Positions 41,727 through 49,875 of a stretch of DNA of 61,637 nucleotides are shown here, piece after piece. Position numbers and translations under genes: made by a program. The stretch's first letter is position 1, and each line of letters opens with the position of its first letter. The DNA is from an uncultured Lachnospiraceae bacterium (GTDB taxonomy: Bacteria; Bacillota; Clostridia; Lachnospirales; Lachnospiraceae), in the NCBI GenBank assembly GCA_947566645.1, contig CANOKL010000023.1, positions 1-61,637 on the forward strand, given 5' to 3'. The notes under the pieces are model-generated. The model ran no database searches. It saw only the letters and a list, made by a program, of their open reading frames with translations, and was not told the origin of the DNA.

Positions 41727-42791
41727 ATGGCGAATGCAGTACAGGGGAGGAGCTATCCGGGAATTTTTGATGATGTGAGAACCCAGAGCGAGGTACTTCA
41801 GGAGATTCATGGGAATCCGGTTACCCGTGATGCCTTTCTGGGACTCGATAAGGAGTTTCAGGAAAGATTCGTTGAATTCTGCATGGGGATCCGGGGTGTA
41901 AAGATGACCTATGATCCGTTTTTTAAGAAAATATTTAATGCAGAGATTTATCCGGAGAGGCTCTCAAAATTCCTGACAGAGATTCTAGGGCATCCTTTAG
42001 AAGTAAAGAGAATGCTGCCGAATGAGCGTCAGAGAATTACGGACATGGGTTCTCTTATGATTCTGGATATTCTGGTGGAATTTGAAACTGGGGAGCTTGC
42101 AGATGTGGAGATTCAGAAGATTGGCTACCTGTTCCCGGGACAGAGGACATCCTGCTATACTGCGGACATGGTTATGCGGCAGTACGAGCGAGTGAAGGGA
42201 ATGAAGGGAAAGCGCTTTACCTACCGTGATATGAAGAAGGTATATACAATTGTTATTATAGAAGACAGCAGCGGTGAACTTAAGAAGATGTCGGAACATT
42301 ATATCCATCATGGGAAATATGAGTATGATACAGGAATTGAGCCGGGGCATTTGGAGAGAATCTGCTATATAGCACTTGATAATTTTCTGAATATCATGGA
42401 TAATAAGAGAAAAGGGACAGAGATGAGCGAACTGGAGGCATGGCTGTATTTCATCGGGTCGGACAGGGTAGAGCATATCTATAAGGTGATCGAAAGCTAT
42501 CCATGGTTCGCAGAGCTGTATAGGGAGATTAATGAATTCAGGTATCACCCGGAGGAGGCGATCAGTATGTTTTCGGATGCATTGAGAATTATGGACCGGA
42601 ATACGGTCCAGTATATGATTGACGAAGAAAAGCAGGAGAGAAAGAAAGCAGAGAAGAGGGCAGCAAAGGCAGAGCGGGAGAGGGATGAAGAAATTCGAAG
42701 GGTGTCGGAGAAGCAGTATGAGTTGGATAAGAAAGAACGGGAAATTGAAGAACTCAAATCCACCATTGCCATGCTTCAAAAAAAGGCATGA
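41727..42791 (+). CDS. Rpn/PD-(D/E)XK nuclease family protein (TIGR01784, 'putative transposase')
   Basis: 354 aa. The N-terminal PD-(D/E)XK domain (about 50-290) has TYDPFFKKIFN, then LDILVEFETGELADVEIQK with the Asp and Glu-x-Gln catalytic pattern, as in the RpnA-type recombination-promoting nucleases (PDDEXK_2). The C-terminal 60 residues form a highly charged coiled coil (ERKKAEKRAAKAERERDEE...). GGGAG precedes the ATG. RpnA proteins are known to be DNA endonucleases that promote RecA-independent recombination. Part of the gene from codon 231 on is duplicated directly downstream. Confidence 0.88.
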   Translation: MANAVQGRSYPGIFDDVRTQSEVLQEIHGNPVTRDAFLGLDKEFQERFVEFCMGIRGVKMTYDPFFKKIFNAEIYPERLSKFLTEILGHPLEVKRMLPNERQRITDMGSLMILDILVEFETGELADVEIQKIGYLFPGQRTSCYTADMVMRQYERVKGMKGKRFTYRDMKKVYTIVIIEDSSGELKKMSEHYIHHGKYEYDTGIEPGHLERICYIALDNFLNIMDNKRKGTEMSELEAWLYFIGSDRVEHIYKVIESYPWFAELYREINEFRYHPEEAISMFSDALRIMDRNTVQYMIDEEKQERKKAEKRAAKAERERDEEIRRVSEKQYELDKKEREIEELKSTIAMLQKKA

Positions 42792-42843
42792 AACATGCAG
42801 TTACTGATACAATGACTGTTATATCAAGTGACGGTGTACAGAG

Positions 42844-43233
42844 ATGAGCGAACTGGAGGCATGGCTGTACTTCATCGGGTCGGACAGGGTGGAGCATATC
42901 TATAAGGTGATCGAAAGCTATCCATGGTTCGCAGAGCTGTATAGGGAGATTAATGAATTCAGGTATCACCCGGAGGAGGCGATCAGTATGTTTTCGGATG
43001 CATTGAGAATTATGGACCGGAATACGGTCCAGTATATGATTGACGAAGAAAAGCAGGAGAGAAAGAAAGCAGAGAAGAGGGCAGAAAAGGCAGAGGAAGA
43101 GAGGGAGAAGGCGGAGCAGGAAAGGGAGAAAGCAAAGCGGGAGAGGGATGAAGAAATGCGGAGGGTGTCGGAGAAAGAACGGGAAATTGAAGAACTAAAA
43201 TCCACCATTGCCATGCTTCGAAAAAGGGTATGA
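42844..43233 (+). pseudogene. Duplicated 3' part of the Rpn-type gene
   Basis: 129 codons nearly identical to residues 233-354 of the preceding gene (MSELEAWLYFIGSDRVEHIY), with the coiled-coil portion expanded by extra EKAEQEREKAKRE-like units. DNA from 42838 matches 42417-42664 with about three changes. There is no ribosome site before the ATG at 42844 and no catalytic domain, so it is a partial duplication, not an independent enzyme. It could serve as a donor for recombination of the tail. Confidence 0.85.
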
Positions 43234-43289
43234 AACATACAGACATTAGCTATTTGGATGTAATGGACTTGACGTATTAGGTGACAGTG

Positions 43290-43325
43290 AAGAACGGTTT
43301 GCTGTGGAAGTAGCAAACCGTTCTT
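43290..43325. terminator. Hairpin between convergent genes
   Basis: AAGAACGGTTTGCT (43290-43303) and AGCAAACCGTTCTT (43312-43325) form a perfect 14-bp stem with an 8-nt loop between the Rpn duplication and the large surface protein gene. The U tract is weak on both strands, but the position and stability fit a bidirectional terminator. Confidence 0.7.
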
Positions 43326-43354
43326 AGGCTAGTTCATTTTCAGTTAAGGAAGGT

Positions 43355-46300
43355 TTAAGATATCGGTTCCTCACCGGCAGACTCTGGATTTGTCCCATCC
43401 TGTGAGGGACTCTCTGCTGGCTGTGTGCTGTCATTGTCCTGAGTCTTTTCTGCAGTTGTCTGACCCGGGTCTTTGGAATCTGCCGGCTGTGCTGCTTCTG
43501 CGGAATCTGCGGACTTTTGTTCAGTTTCCTTTGTACTGGCTTCCGAAGCAGAAGGCGTGCCTGCATAGGTTAATGTCAGCGTAATTTCTGCAGATTTTCC
43601 ACTTCCATCATTTGCGGTTACAGTAATCTTTACTGTGCCGTCCTGTCCTGCCGGGGTTACGGTACCTGTATTGCTTACTGTGGCGATATTCGTATCGCTG
43701 CTTGTCCATGTGAAGGTCTTGCCCTCAAGGGAGGCTTCATTGCCCTTTTCATCAGTGTTTTTCAGTATTATTTGCTTTGCATAATCTGAATAAGAGGGAC
43801 GTCCCCATACTTGTTTAGGATCTCCATATACGATCGTATCGTCCTCAAGGCCTGACGTTAATGACAGATTCCCCAGTTCTGTTCTTCCGGCTACTGTAAT
43901 GACAATCTGCTGGTAATAAGACAAAGAGTGTGTACCATTGTCAGTAGCGCGTACATTGAGAACAATCGTATCGCCATTTTTTGCGTCCTCTGGGACAGTA
44001 ATAGTTGCGGTGTCAGATTCAGCGCCTTTAATGTAAATGCCTTTGTTTGCCTCTGGCTCCTGATAAGTATCTGCCTCAAAATAATGCTCCCAGTTTACAG
44101 CCACATAATCACCATCTGGATCCGATGTCTTTGCGTGGAAGGTCAGCTTTTGCCCGGGGGCTGCTTCGAAGTCAAGGCCTTCTGCTATTGTCAGGGATGG
44201 TGTATGGTTTGCATCTTCGTATTTTGGTGTAATACACCAGTCTGCACGAGTAGCAAACTGATGCTGGATATCAGCCATAAAGCGCCAGTCAGAGCTTACA
44301 GTTTTATCCTGTAGCGGGTCATAGTCTTTTGCCGTCTGATACCAGTTCTGCAGCTTATTCGGACGATTCTCTACTTTCGTGTACCTTCCCGCAAAGCTGC
44401 CATATGCCATAAGATTCTCTAAGGATCTCAAACCAGTATTCATAAGTGGGAAGAAGCTTGGGGAATCTCCTTCGGAAAGGAAATCATACCGCTGGTATTT
44501 TCTGCCGCCCCACCAGTTGGTGCTATCTAAAAGATCCTCGTTAGAGCCGAACTGGCTGCCGTCCTCTTCACCCGGCAGGTAGGTTCCGTCGCCCCAGACT
44601 ACATATTTGTCAAGTAATGGTCCATGTCCATAATCCAGATTCTCACGCATCCATGCACCGGACATTGTGCGCTTTGCTTCGCTGTCTACGCTGCCTGCAG
44701 AGTTTGACCAGAAATATCCATAGCTGGTTGCGCTTACCTGGACAAATTTAATTTCTGGCCAGTCCTTGCCGATATACTCATCATAGGTCTGATCCTGGGT
44801 TCCGTATGCACCGATTACCGTCTTGTCGATAATTTTTTTACGGATAGCATCCCACTGGTCGGTATTCTTATATTTTTCCTCGATGCTCTTAAGTGCGCGT
44901 GCAATGGTATTGGGACCGCCCCATGCCATGACATATAAGGTCCTTGGGTCATTATCCAGGAACGCTGCCTCAATTAATCTGGAGCCCTCTGTTTCCTCTC
45001 GCATATCGCCCTTGTAGGCAATGTTTCCGATCTTTATTTTGCTGCGGATAAAATCAGGTGTCGGGTATGCAGGGTCATGGGTGCGCAGATTATCGTATAC
45101 GGCTGCGTAATCATCTGCTAATTCCATCATCCAGTCTGTTCCCGGCCAGCGGTAAGGCTTCTTGGAAGCTTCATCCGGGCCGTTTTCATCGCCAACCCAA
45201 TGGTACTGTGAGCTGGTCTGAATGATTCCCTGAATATCAATTTCGTTACTGTAGAGAAGCAGGTGAATCAGAGAGTTCTGGTCATCTACTTCACCATCCT
45301 GGGTGATGATTGCCCTTGGCTTGTTGTTTGCCGGGTCGCTAGCTGTACGCGTTACAGTAATCTCAATGTTTCCTTTTATGGATTTGTCTGACTTTGATGT
45401 TGCTGTAATTGTAACCGGCCCTTCGCTTACGCCTGTTACCTGTCCTTTTTCATTTACAGTTGCAATGTCTTCACTTGAAGAAGACCAGGTAACAGTTTTA
45501 ACTGTTGCTGTTTCTGGAAGCACTTCTGCCGCTAAAGTTATGCGTTTTCCAGCCTCTACGGTTGTATCGCCTGATACGCTGATACTGGTTGGCTGGGATG
45601 CGCTTGTTACGGTAATGACAATCTGCTGATAATAGGACAGGGAATGTGTTCCGTTGTCAGTTGCACGTACGTTGATTACCAGAGTATCATTTTCTTTTGC
45701 ATCTTCTGGTACAGTAATGGTTGCTGTATCAGAATTTGCACCTTTGATATAAATGCCTTTATTTTCTTCCGGCTCCTGGTAAGAATCAGCCTCAAAGTAC
45801 TGTTCCCAGTTTACGCTTACATAGTCACCATCCGGATCAGATGTCTTTGCGTGGAAGGTCAGTTTTTGCCCGGGTGCTGCCTTAAAGTCAAGGCCTTCCT
45901 TTATTGACAGAGACGGTGTATGGTTAGCATCCTCATATTTTGGCGTAATACACCAGTCTGCACGTGTAGCAAATTGATGCTGGATATCAGCCATAAAGCG
46001 CCAGTCAGAGCTTACCATTTTGTCCTGCAGCGGGTCATAATCCCTGGCTGTCTGATACCAGTTCTGCTTAGGATTATCGCGGTCTGTTTTCGTGTACCTT
46101 CCTGCATAGCTGCCGTATGCCATAAGGTTCTCTAAGGATCTCAAACCAGTATTCATGAGCGGGAAGAAGCTTGGGGAATCTCCCTCGGAGAGGAAATCAT
46201 ACCGCTGGTACTTGCCGATAAAGCTGCCGCCCCACCAGTCAGTGCTGTCCACAAGGGACTCATTTGTACCAAACTGGCTGCCTTCTTCTTCGCCTGGCAG

Positions 46301-47926
46301 ATAGGTTCCGTCGCCCCAGACTACATACTTGTCGAGTAACGGTCCATGTCCATAGTCTAAGTTTTCACGGATCCATGCACCGGACATGGTGCGTTTTGCT
46401 TCGCTGTCTACAGTGCCTGCGCTTCTGGACCAGCCATAGCCATAACTGGTTGCGCTGACCTGAACGAATTTAATTTCCGGCCATTCCACGCCGATATACT
46501 CGTCATAGGTCTGATCCTGGGTTCCATATGCCCCGATTACTGTCTTATCAATAATCTTTTTGCGGACAGCATCCCACTGGTCAGTATTCTTATATTTTTC
46601 CTCAATGCTCTTTAACGCGCGTGCAATGGTATTGGGACCGCCCCATGCCATGACATACAGAGTCCTCGGGTCGTTATCTAAGAAAGCTGCCTCAACTAAT
46701 TTGGATCCTTCGGTTTCTTCCCGCATGTCGCCCTTGTAGGCAATGTTTCCGATCTTTATCATGCTGCGAATATAATTTGGCGTCGGGTATGCACAGTCGT
46801 GGGTGCGCAGGTTGTCATATACAGCAGCATAATCATCTGCCAGCTCTGTCATCCAGTCTGTTCCCGGCCAGCGGTAAGGCTTTTTGGAAGCCTCGTCCGG
46901 ACCGTCCTCATCACCGATCCAGTGGAACTGGGAGCTGGTCTGGATGATTCCCTGGATATCAATCTCATTGCCGTAAAGCAGAAGATGAATCATGGAATTC
47001 TGGTCGTCTACTTCTCCATCCTGGGTAATAATCGCTCTTGGCTTGCCTGTGTCAACTACCGTCACATGAGCCGTTGCTTTCACACCGCTTCCGTCTGTAG
47101 CCGCAATCGTAATATCTGTACTGCCCTGGGCCAGTGCGGTAATTGTGCCATCTGCACTTACACTTGCTGCGTATGGATCAGACAGAGTGTATTTCAACTG
47201 CCTGTTGGAAGCGTTTGACGGTGCAATGGTTGTCTCCAGCTTCTGCTTTGCTCCTGCCTCTAATGTAAACTCGGTTTCCTTTACAGTTATCTTTGATACC
47301 TTCACCTGAGGTGCGGCAGATGCCTTTACGGTAACCTGTACAGTGGCTTTTTTCTTGCTTCCATCTGTGGCGCTTACTGTAATCGTGGCTGTCCCGGCCT
47401 TCTTTGCAGTAATCTTGCCTTTAGAGCTGACGGATGCAACACTTGTATTTGAAGATTTGTACTTCAACTTCTTTATGCTTGCGTTTTTTGGTGTGATCGT
47501 TGTCTTGATTGTCCTGGAGCTGCCTGCATCCAGGGTAACCTTTGCAGAATCTGCCTTCAGCTTTTTAATCAGGCGGGGCTTTTTCACAGTTATCTTGCAG
47601 GAAGACTTGATGCTGTTTTTGCCTTTTACACTGGCTGTGACGGTAACAGAGCCTGCCTTGATGCCCTTTACCACCCCTTTGCTGTTTACAGAAGCGATCT
47701 TCTTGTCAGAGCTCTTCCAGGTAATTTTTGCCGAAGCTGCCTTTGGGGCTTTGGTTACCTTGAGCTTCTTTTGTGTTCCGACATAAACGGTTGCTTTTTT
47801 TGCAATGGTAATTTTCTTCACGGCCTTTGAAGCTGCTTCTGCCTGCAGGGTATTACCCGGGAGGGCAAGGGAAGCGCTTACCATAGCTGCAGTTAATACG
47901 CCTGCCAGGAATCGTTTTTTTCTCAT
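43355..47926 (-). CDS. Large secreted protein with two nucleoside-hydrolase-like (DUF1593/Sde182) modules and Ig-like domains
   Basis: 1523 aa. Signal peptide (1-32); three BIG_2-type Ig-like repeats rich in lysine (about 35-115, 118-200, 207-291); module 1 (about 296-774): a DUF1593/Sde182-type nucleoside-hydrolase-like domain beginning AIITQDGEVDDQNS with the acidic metal-binding cluster, plus its C-terminal beta domain; BIG_2 (about 777-861); module 2 (about 869-1345), nearly identical to module 1; another Ig-like domain (to about 1450); a Ser/Thr/Glu/Pro-rich tail. No LPxTG or membrane anchor, so it is secreted or held by the lysine-rich Ig repeats. Sde182-like proteins are linked to polysaccharide or nucleoside breakdown; the substrate is unknown. 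Confidence 0.9.
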   Translation of the reverse strand: MRKKRFLAGVLTAAMVSASLALPGNTLQAEAASKAVKKITIAKKATVYVGTQKKLKVTKAPKAASAKITWKSSDKKIASVNSKGVVKGIKAGSVTVTASVKGKNSIKSSCKITVKKPRLIKKLKADSAKVTLDAGSSRTIKTTITPKNASIKKLKYKSSNTSVASVSSKGKITAKKAGTATITVSATDGSKKKATVQVTVKASAAPQVKVSKITVKETEFTLEAGAKQKLETTIAPSNASNRQLKYTLSDPYAASVSADGTITALAQGSTDITIAATDGSGVKATAHVTVVDTGKPRAIITQDGEVDDQNSMIHLLLYGNEIDIQGIIQTSSQFHWIGDEDGPDEASKKPYRWPGTDWMTELADDYAAVYDNLRTHDCAYPTPNYIRSMIKIGNIAYKGDMREETEGSKLVEAAFLDNDPRTLYVMAWGGPNTIARALKSIEEKYKNTDQWDAVRKKIIDKTVIGAYGTQDQTYDEYIGVEWPEIKFVQVSATSYGYGWSRSAGTVDSEAKRTMSGAWIRENLDYGHGPLLDKYVVWGDGTYLPGEEEGSQFGTNESLVDSTDWWGGSFIGKYQRYDFLSEGDSPSFFPLMNTGLRSLENLMAYGSYAGRYTKTDRDNPKQNWYQTARDYDPLQDKMVSSDWRFMADIQHQFATRADWCITPKYEDANHTPSLSIKEGLDFKAAPGQKLTFHAKTSDPDGDYVSVNWEQYFEADSYQEPEENKGIYIKGANSDTATITVPEDAKENDTLVINVRATDNGTHSLSYYQQIVITVTSASQPTSISVSGDTTVEAGKRITLAAEVLPETATVKTVTWSSSSEDIATVNEKGQVTGVSEGPVTITATSKSDKSIKGNIEITVTRTASDPANNKPRAIITQDGEVDDQNSLIHLLLYSNEIDIQGIIQTSSQYHWVGDENGPDEASKKPYRWPGTDWMMELADDYAAVYDNLRTHDPAYPTPDFIRSKIKIGNIAYKGDMREETEGSRLIEAAFLDNDPRTLYVMAWGGPNTIARALKSIEEKYKNTDQWDAIRKKIIDKTVIGAYGTQDQTYDEYIGKDWPEIKFVQVSATSYGYFWSNSAGSVDSEAKRTMSGAWMRENLDYGHGPLLDKYVVWGDGTYLPGEEDGSQFGSNEDLLDSTNWWGGRKYQRYDFLSEGDSPSFFPLMNTGLRSLENLMAYGSFAGRYTKVENRPNKLQNWYQTAKDYDPLQDKTVSSDWRFMADIQHQFATRADWCITPKYEDANHTPSLTIAEGLDFEAAPGQKLTFHAKTSDPDGDYVAVNWEHYFEADTYQEPEANKGIYIKGAESDTATITVPEDAKNGDTIVLNVRATDNGTHSLSYYQQIVITVAGRTELGNLSLTSGLEDDTIVYGDPKQVWGRPSYSDYAKQIILKNTDEKGNEASLEGKTFTWTSSDTNIATVSNTGTVTPAGQDGTVKITVTANDGSGKSAEITLTLTYAGTPSASEASTKETEQKSADSAEAAQPADSKDPGQTTAEKTQDNDSTQPAESPSQDGTNPESAGEEPIS

Positions 47927-48048
47927 TATTTTCTCCTTCCTTTATTAGTTATGTCTTTTTTGCAGTTACATGGATTATATAAATCATCTATAAACCGTCA
48001 TCTGCCTGAAGCATTGTGGGAAATGACTTGATTTATAAAAAGGTTCAC

Positions 48049-48100
48049 GTAAACTAAGACATAAATCCTTTTGCGTAAACAAAATATATAAAATGTTTAC
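48049..48100. promoter_or_regulatory. GTAAAC motif cluster in leader of large surface protein
   Basis: GTAAAC at 48049-48054 and 48075-48080 and its inverse GTTTAC at 48095-48100; the last two form an inverted repeat around an AT-rich centre. They lie in the transcribed leader (minus strand), so they may be RNA hairpin or operator half-sites. A further GTTTAC occurs near 48567. Confidence 0.35.
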
Positions 48101-48179
48101 AGACTTTTGCCTTGCTGATAACGGATATTGAAAACATGTTTTGCAATGTGCTACTTGTGTAGTAGTTATCTGCATAGCC

Positions 48180-48208
48180 ATTATAATATTAAAGTAATCG
48201 TTTGTCAA
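48180..48208 (-). promoter_or_regulatory. Perfect consensus promoter of large surface protein gene
   Basis: On the minus strand: TTGACA (plus 48203-48208), 17-bp spacer, TATAAT (plus 48180-48185), exact consensus. The transcript would have a leader of about 245 nt before the ATG at 47926. Confidence 0.88.
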
Positions 48209-48229
48209 TACGTATAAAAAAATGAAATA

Positions 48230-48660
48230 AATTAATAAAAACAGTGAAAAACGCACAAAATTCTTTTGATAAAATAAAAATATAGAAGGATGACTATACA
48301 TTTATGATTTTTTTGAGGTGAATAGTCAAAGAGAAAGAATTTATTTTGCGAACTTAAAACGGATTTGGATTTTGATGGAGTGCATAAAAATAAACGTTTA
48401 ATAGTGAAAACGGAGGAGAAATATGTATAATCTATGTTAAATATGAATTTAATATGAATATTAAACAAATAAAAGACGAAAATTAAAAAATAAACTCGAT
48501 AAGAATAAAAGAATATTAAAATAAAATATATTTTTGCGTAAAAATAAGAGTGAATATTTTGATGTATGTTTACATGCAGATTTTTTGGATAGAAAGTGCC
48601 GTGAATATTGTTGTTCCTTTTTCTTTTATATAAACTATCTATAAGTGGATAAAGGAGCAG
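48230..48660. other. Very AT-rich gene-free stretch
   Basis: About 430 bp of unusually AT-rich sequence upstream of the surface-protein promoter. No supported reading frame; runs of A and T in helical phasing could make it curved DNA. Nothing further recognised. Confidence 0.5.
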
Positions 48661-48674
48661 CTTGTAAAATAAAT

Positions 48675-48762
48675 CCAACCCACTTATCTATTCGCAAAAC
48701 CGTGCTAACGCACTCTTGCGTCTGCTAACGCAGCCGCTTTTTGCTCATTAATAAATGGGTTG
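48675..48762. repeat. Nested inverted repeat with twin TAAC-loop hairpins
   Basis: Outer arms CAACCCACTTAT (from 48676) and ATAAATGGGTTG (48751-48762) pair with one mismatch. Inside are GTGC-TAAC-GCAC (48702-48713) and CTGC-TAAC-GCAG (48722-48733), two hairpins with the same tetraloop. It lies 22 bp downstream of the stop codon of the DUF134/NifX gene (minus strand) and may act as terminator; after the hairpins the minus strand has no long U tract. Confidence 0.6.
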
Positions 48763-48784
48763 CTGATTCACCAGGTGGAATAAA

Positions 48785-49564
48785 TTAATGATGCCCGCCG
48801 CAGTGATGTTCTCCGCCGCAGCCATGCTCTCCGCATGTATGCCCTTCACCGTGAGCATGACCGCTGCATCCGGCATCCGGATTATAGGCAAGTTCACCTG
48901 CAAGCAACGCGGTCACTGCGTCGTCAGCGTTGCCTGATACACCGCCGTAGAGCTTGATATCTGCCGCTGCCAGCGCTGCCTGTGCGCCTGCGCCGATACC
49001 GCCGCAGATCAAAACGTCCGTATTCAAGGCTGTCAGCACGCCGGCCAACGCGCCATGACCGCTCCCATTCGTATCTACAACCTGCGAATCCAGAATCTTT
49101 CCTTCCTGCACGTCATAAACCTTAAACTGCTCAGTATGACCAAAGTGCTGGAAAATCTGTCCATTTTCATAAGTAACTGCTACTCTCATAATATAATCTC
49201 CTTTTTTTGCCTTATATTGCTGATAATATATTTGCTTGAAACAGTCATCCTGCCCGCAATCCGCACACTGACCGATGCAAAGCCGGTAATCTCCGCCTTT
49301 GATTCGAAGCGGCCGGCCGTCTACCACGGCATCTGCCAGCTTTTTTCTCGCACTTTCATAGATTCTCTGTACAGTTGTTCTTGCAATCTCCATGAAAGCA
49401 GCGCACTGCCCTTGATTGAGACCTTCCTTGTCGATCAGGCGGATGGTTTCATATTCGTCCACAGCTAAGATAACCGGTTCTCTTTCTGCTTCTACATCAA
49501 CGGGTGAAAACTCCAATATCTGCGGAAAATAACATACTTTTCTGCATTTCACCGGTCTTGGCAT
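48785..49564 (-). CDS. DUF134 - NifX/NifB-like (dinitrogenase iron-molybdenum cofactor family) fusion protein
   Basis: 259 aa. The N-terminal DUF134 part (1-100: MPRPVKCRKVCYFP, then sigma-70-r4-like HTH NQGQCAAFMEIARTTVQRIY) is followed by CIGQCADCGQDDC, a four-cysteine cluster. The C-terminal NifX/NifB-like domain (about 126-235: MRVAVTYENGQIFQHFGHTE, VLICGGIGAGAQAAL) binds metal-sulfur cofactors in related proteins. A His/Cys/Gly-rich tail (GHAHGEGHTCGEHGCGGEHH) looks metal-binding. No nitrogenase genes are seen; such proteins occur widely in anaerobes and may sense or carry Fe-S or metal cofactors. Expressed divergently from the Crp/Fnr gene. Confidence 0.87.
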   Translation of the reverse strand: MPRPVKCRKVCYFPQILEFSPVDVEAEREPVILAVDEYETIRLIDKEGLNQGQCAAFMEIARTTVQRIYESARKKLADAVVDGRPLRIKGGDYRLCIGQCADCGQDDCFKQIYYQQYKAKKGDYIMRVAVTYENGQIFQHFGHTEQFKVYDVQEGKILDSQVVDTNGSGHGALAGVLTALNTDVLICGGIGAGAQAALAAADIKLYGGVSGNADDAVTALLAGELAYNPDAGCSGHAHGEGHTCGEHGCGGEHHCGGHH

Positions 49565-49612
49565 AACATCCCTCCCTTAACGGCTGAATTGTAACCTTTA
49601 CAAATCCATTTA

Positions 49613-49636
49613 AAATTCGCTTCGCGAATGGAATTT
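49613..49636 (-). promoter_or_regulatory. Hairpin in DUF134/NifX leader
   Basis: ATTCGC-TTC-GCGAAT with flanking AAAT/AATTT forms a small stable hairpin within the 130-nt leader of the DUF134/NifX gene. Function unknown. Confidence 0.35.
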
Positions 49637-49701
49637 GCTCACTCCTGAACTATTTTCTTACGGCCTGCGAAGTAAATGCGCAGATCTATAAACAATTACT
49701 C

Positions 49702-49730
49702 ATTATAGTCTTATTTAGAGCATATGTCAA
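49702..49730 (-). promoter_or_regulatory. Perfect consensus promoter for DUF134/NifX gene
   Basis: On the minus strand: TTGACA (plus 49725-49730), 17-bp spacer, TATAAT (plus 49702-49707). The -35 hexamer lies in the left arm of the palindrome 49721-49748. Confidence 0.88.
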
Positions 49731-49748
49731 TAACGTAATTGACATATG
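49721..49748. promoter_or_regulatory. Shared 28-bp palindromic operator
   Basis: Perfect 11-bp arms CATATGTCAAT (49721-49731) and ATTGACATATG (49738-49748) around AACGTA. Each arm contains the -35 box of one of two divergent promoters, so a protein bound here would control both genes at once. The Crp/Fnr protein encoded to the right is the natural candidate, although the site is not the classical TTGAT-N4-ATCAA. Confidence 0.85.
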
Positions 49749-49767
49749 TGCAAAACACAGATATAAT
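49739..49767 (+). promoter_or_regulatory. Perfect consensus promoter for Crp/Fnr gene
   Basis: TTGACA (49739-49744), 17-bp spacer, TATAAT (49762-49767). The -35 box lies in the right arm of the shared palindrome. Confidence 0.88.
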
Positions 49768-49776
49768 AAGTTACTA

Positions 49777-49819
49777 GTACAGCGTTGCATAATTAACAGT
49801 TAATTACGCAACGCTGTAC
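49777..49819 (+). promoter_or_regulatory. 43-bp palindrome at transcript start of Crp/Fnr gene
   Basis: GTACAGCGTTGC (49777-49788) pairs with GCAACGCTGTAC (49808-49819), and inside AATTAAC pairs with GTTAATT across one base, with only two mismatched positions between. It begins about ten bases after the -10 box, so the mRNA would start with this hairpin, or the DNA form is a second operator. Confidence 0.85.
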
Positions 49820-49875
49820 CAGGAGCAACATGAATAATAATTATCATAAAACAAGACGAGGAGGAACCGGACAGC

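Noticed and set aside
42844..43233. Independent coiled-coil gene
   Set aside because: No ribosome site and near-identity to the preceding gene's 3' end show a partial duplication.
43355..47926. Long plus-strand reading frames inside the surface-protein gene
   Set aside because: They mirror the repetitive minus-strand gene, lack ribosome sites and encode no known domain.
48785..49564. Nitrogen-fixation locus because of the NifX/NifB-like domain
   Set aside because: No nifHDK or maturation genes are near, and such domains are common in non-fixing anaerobes.
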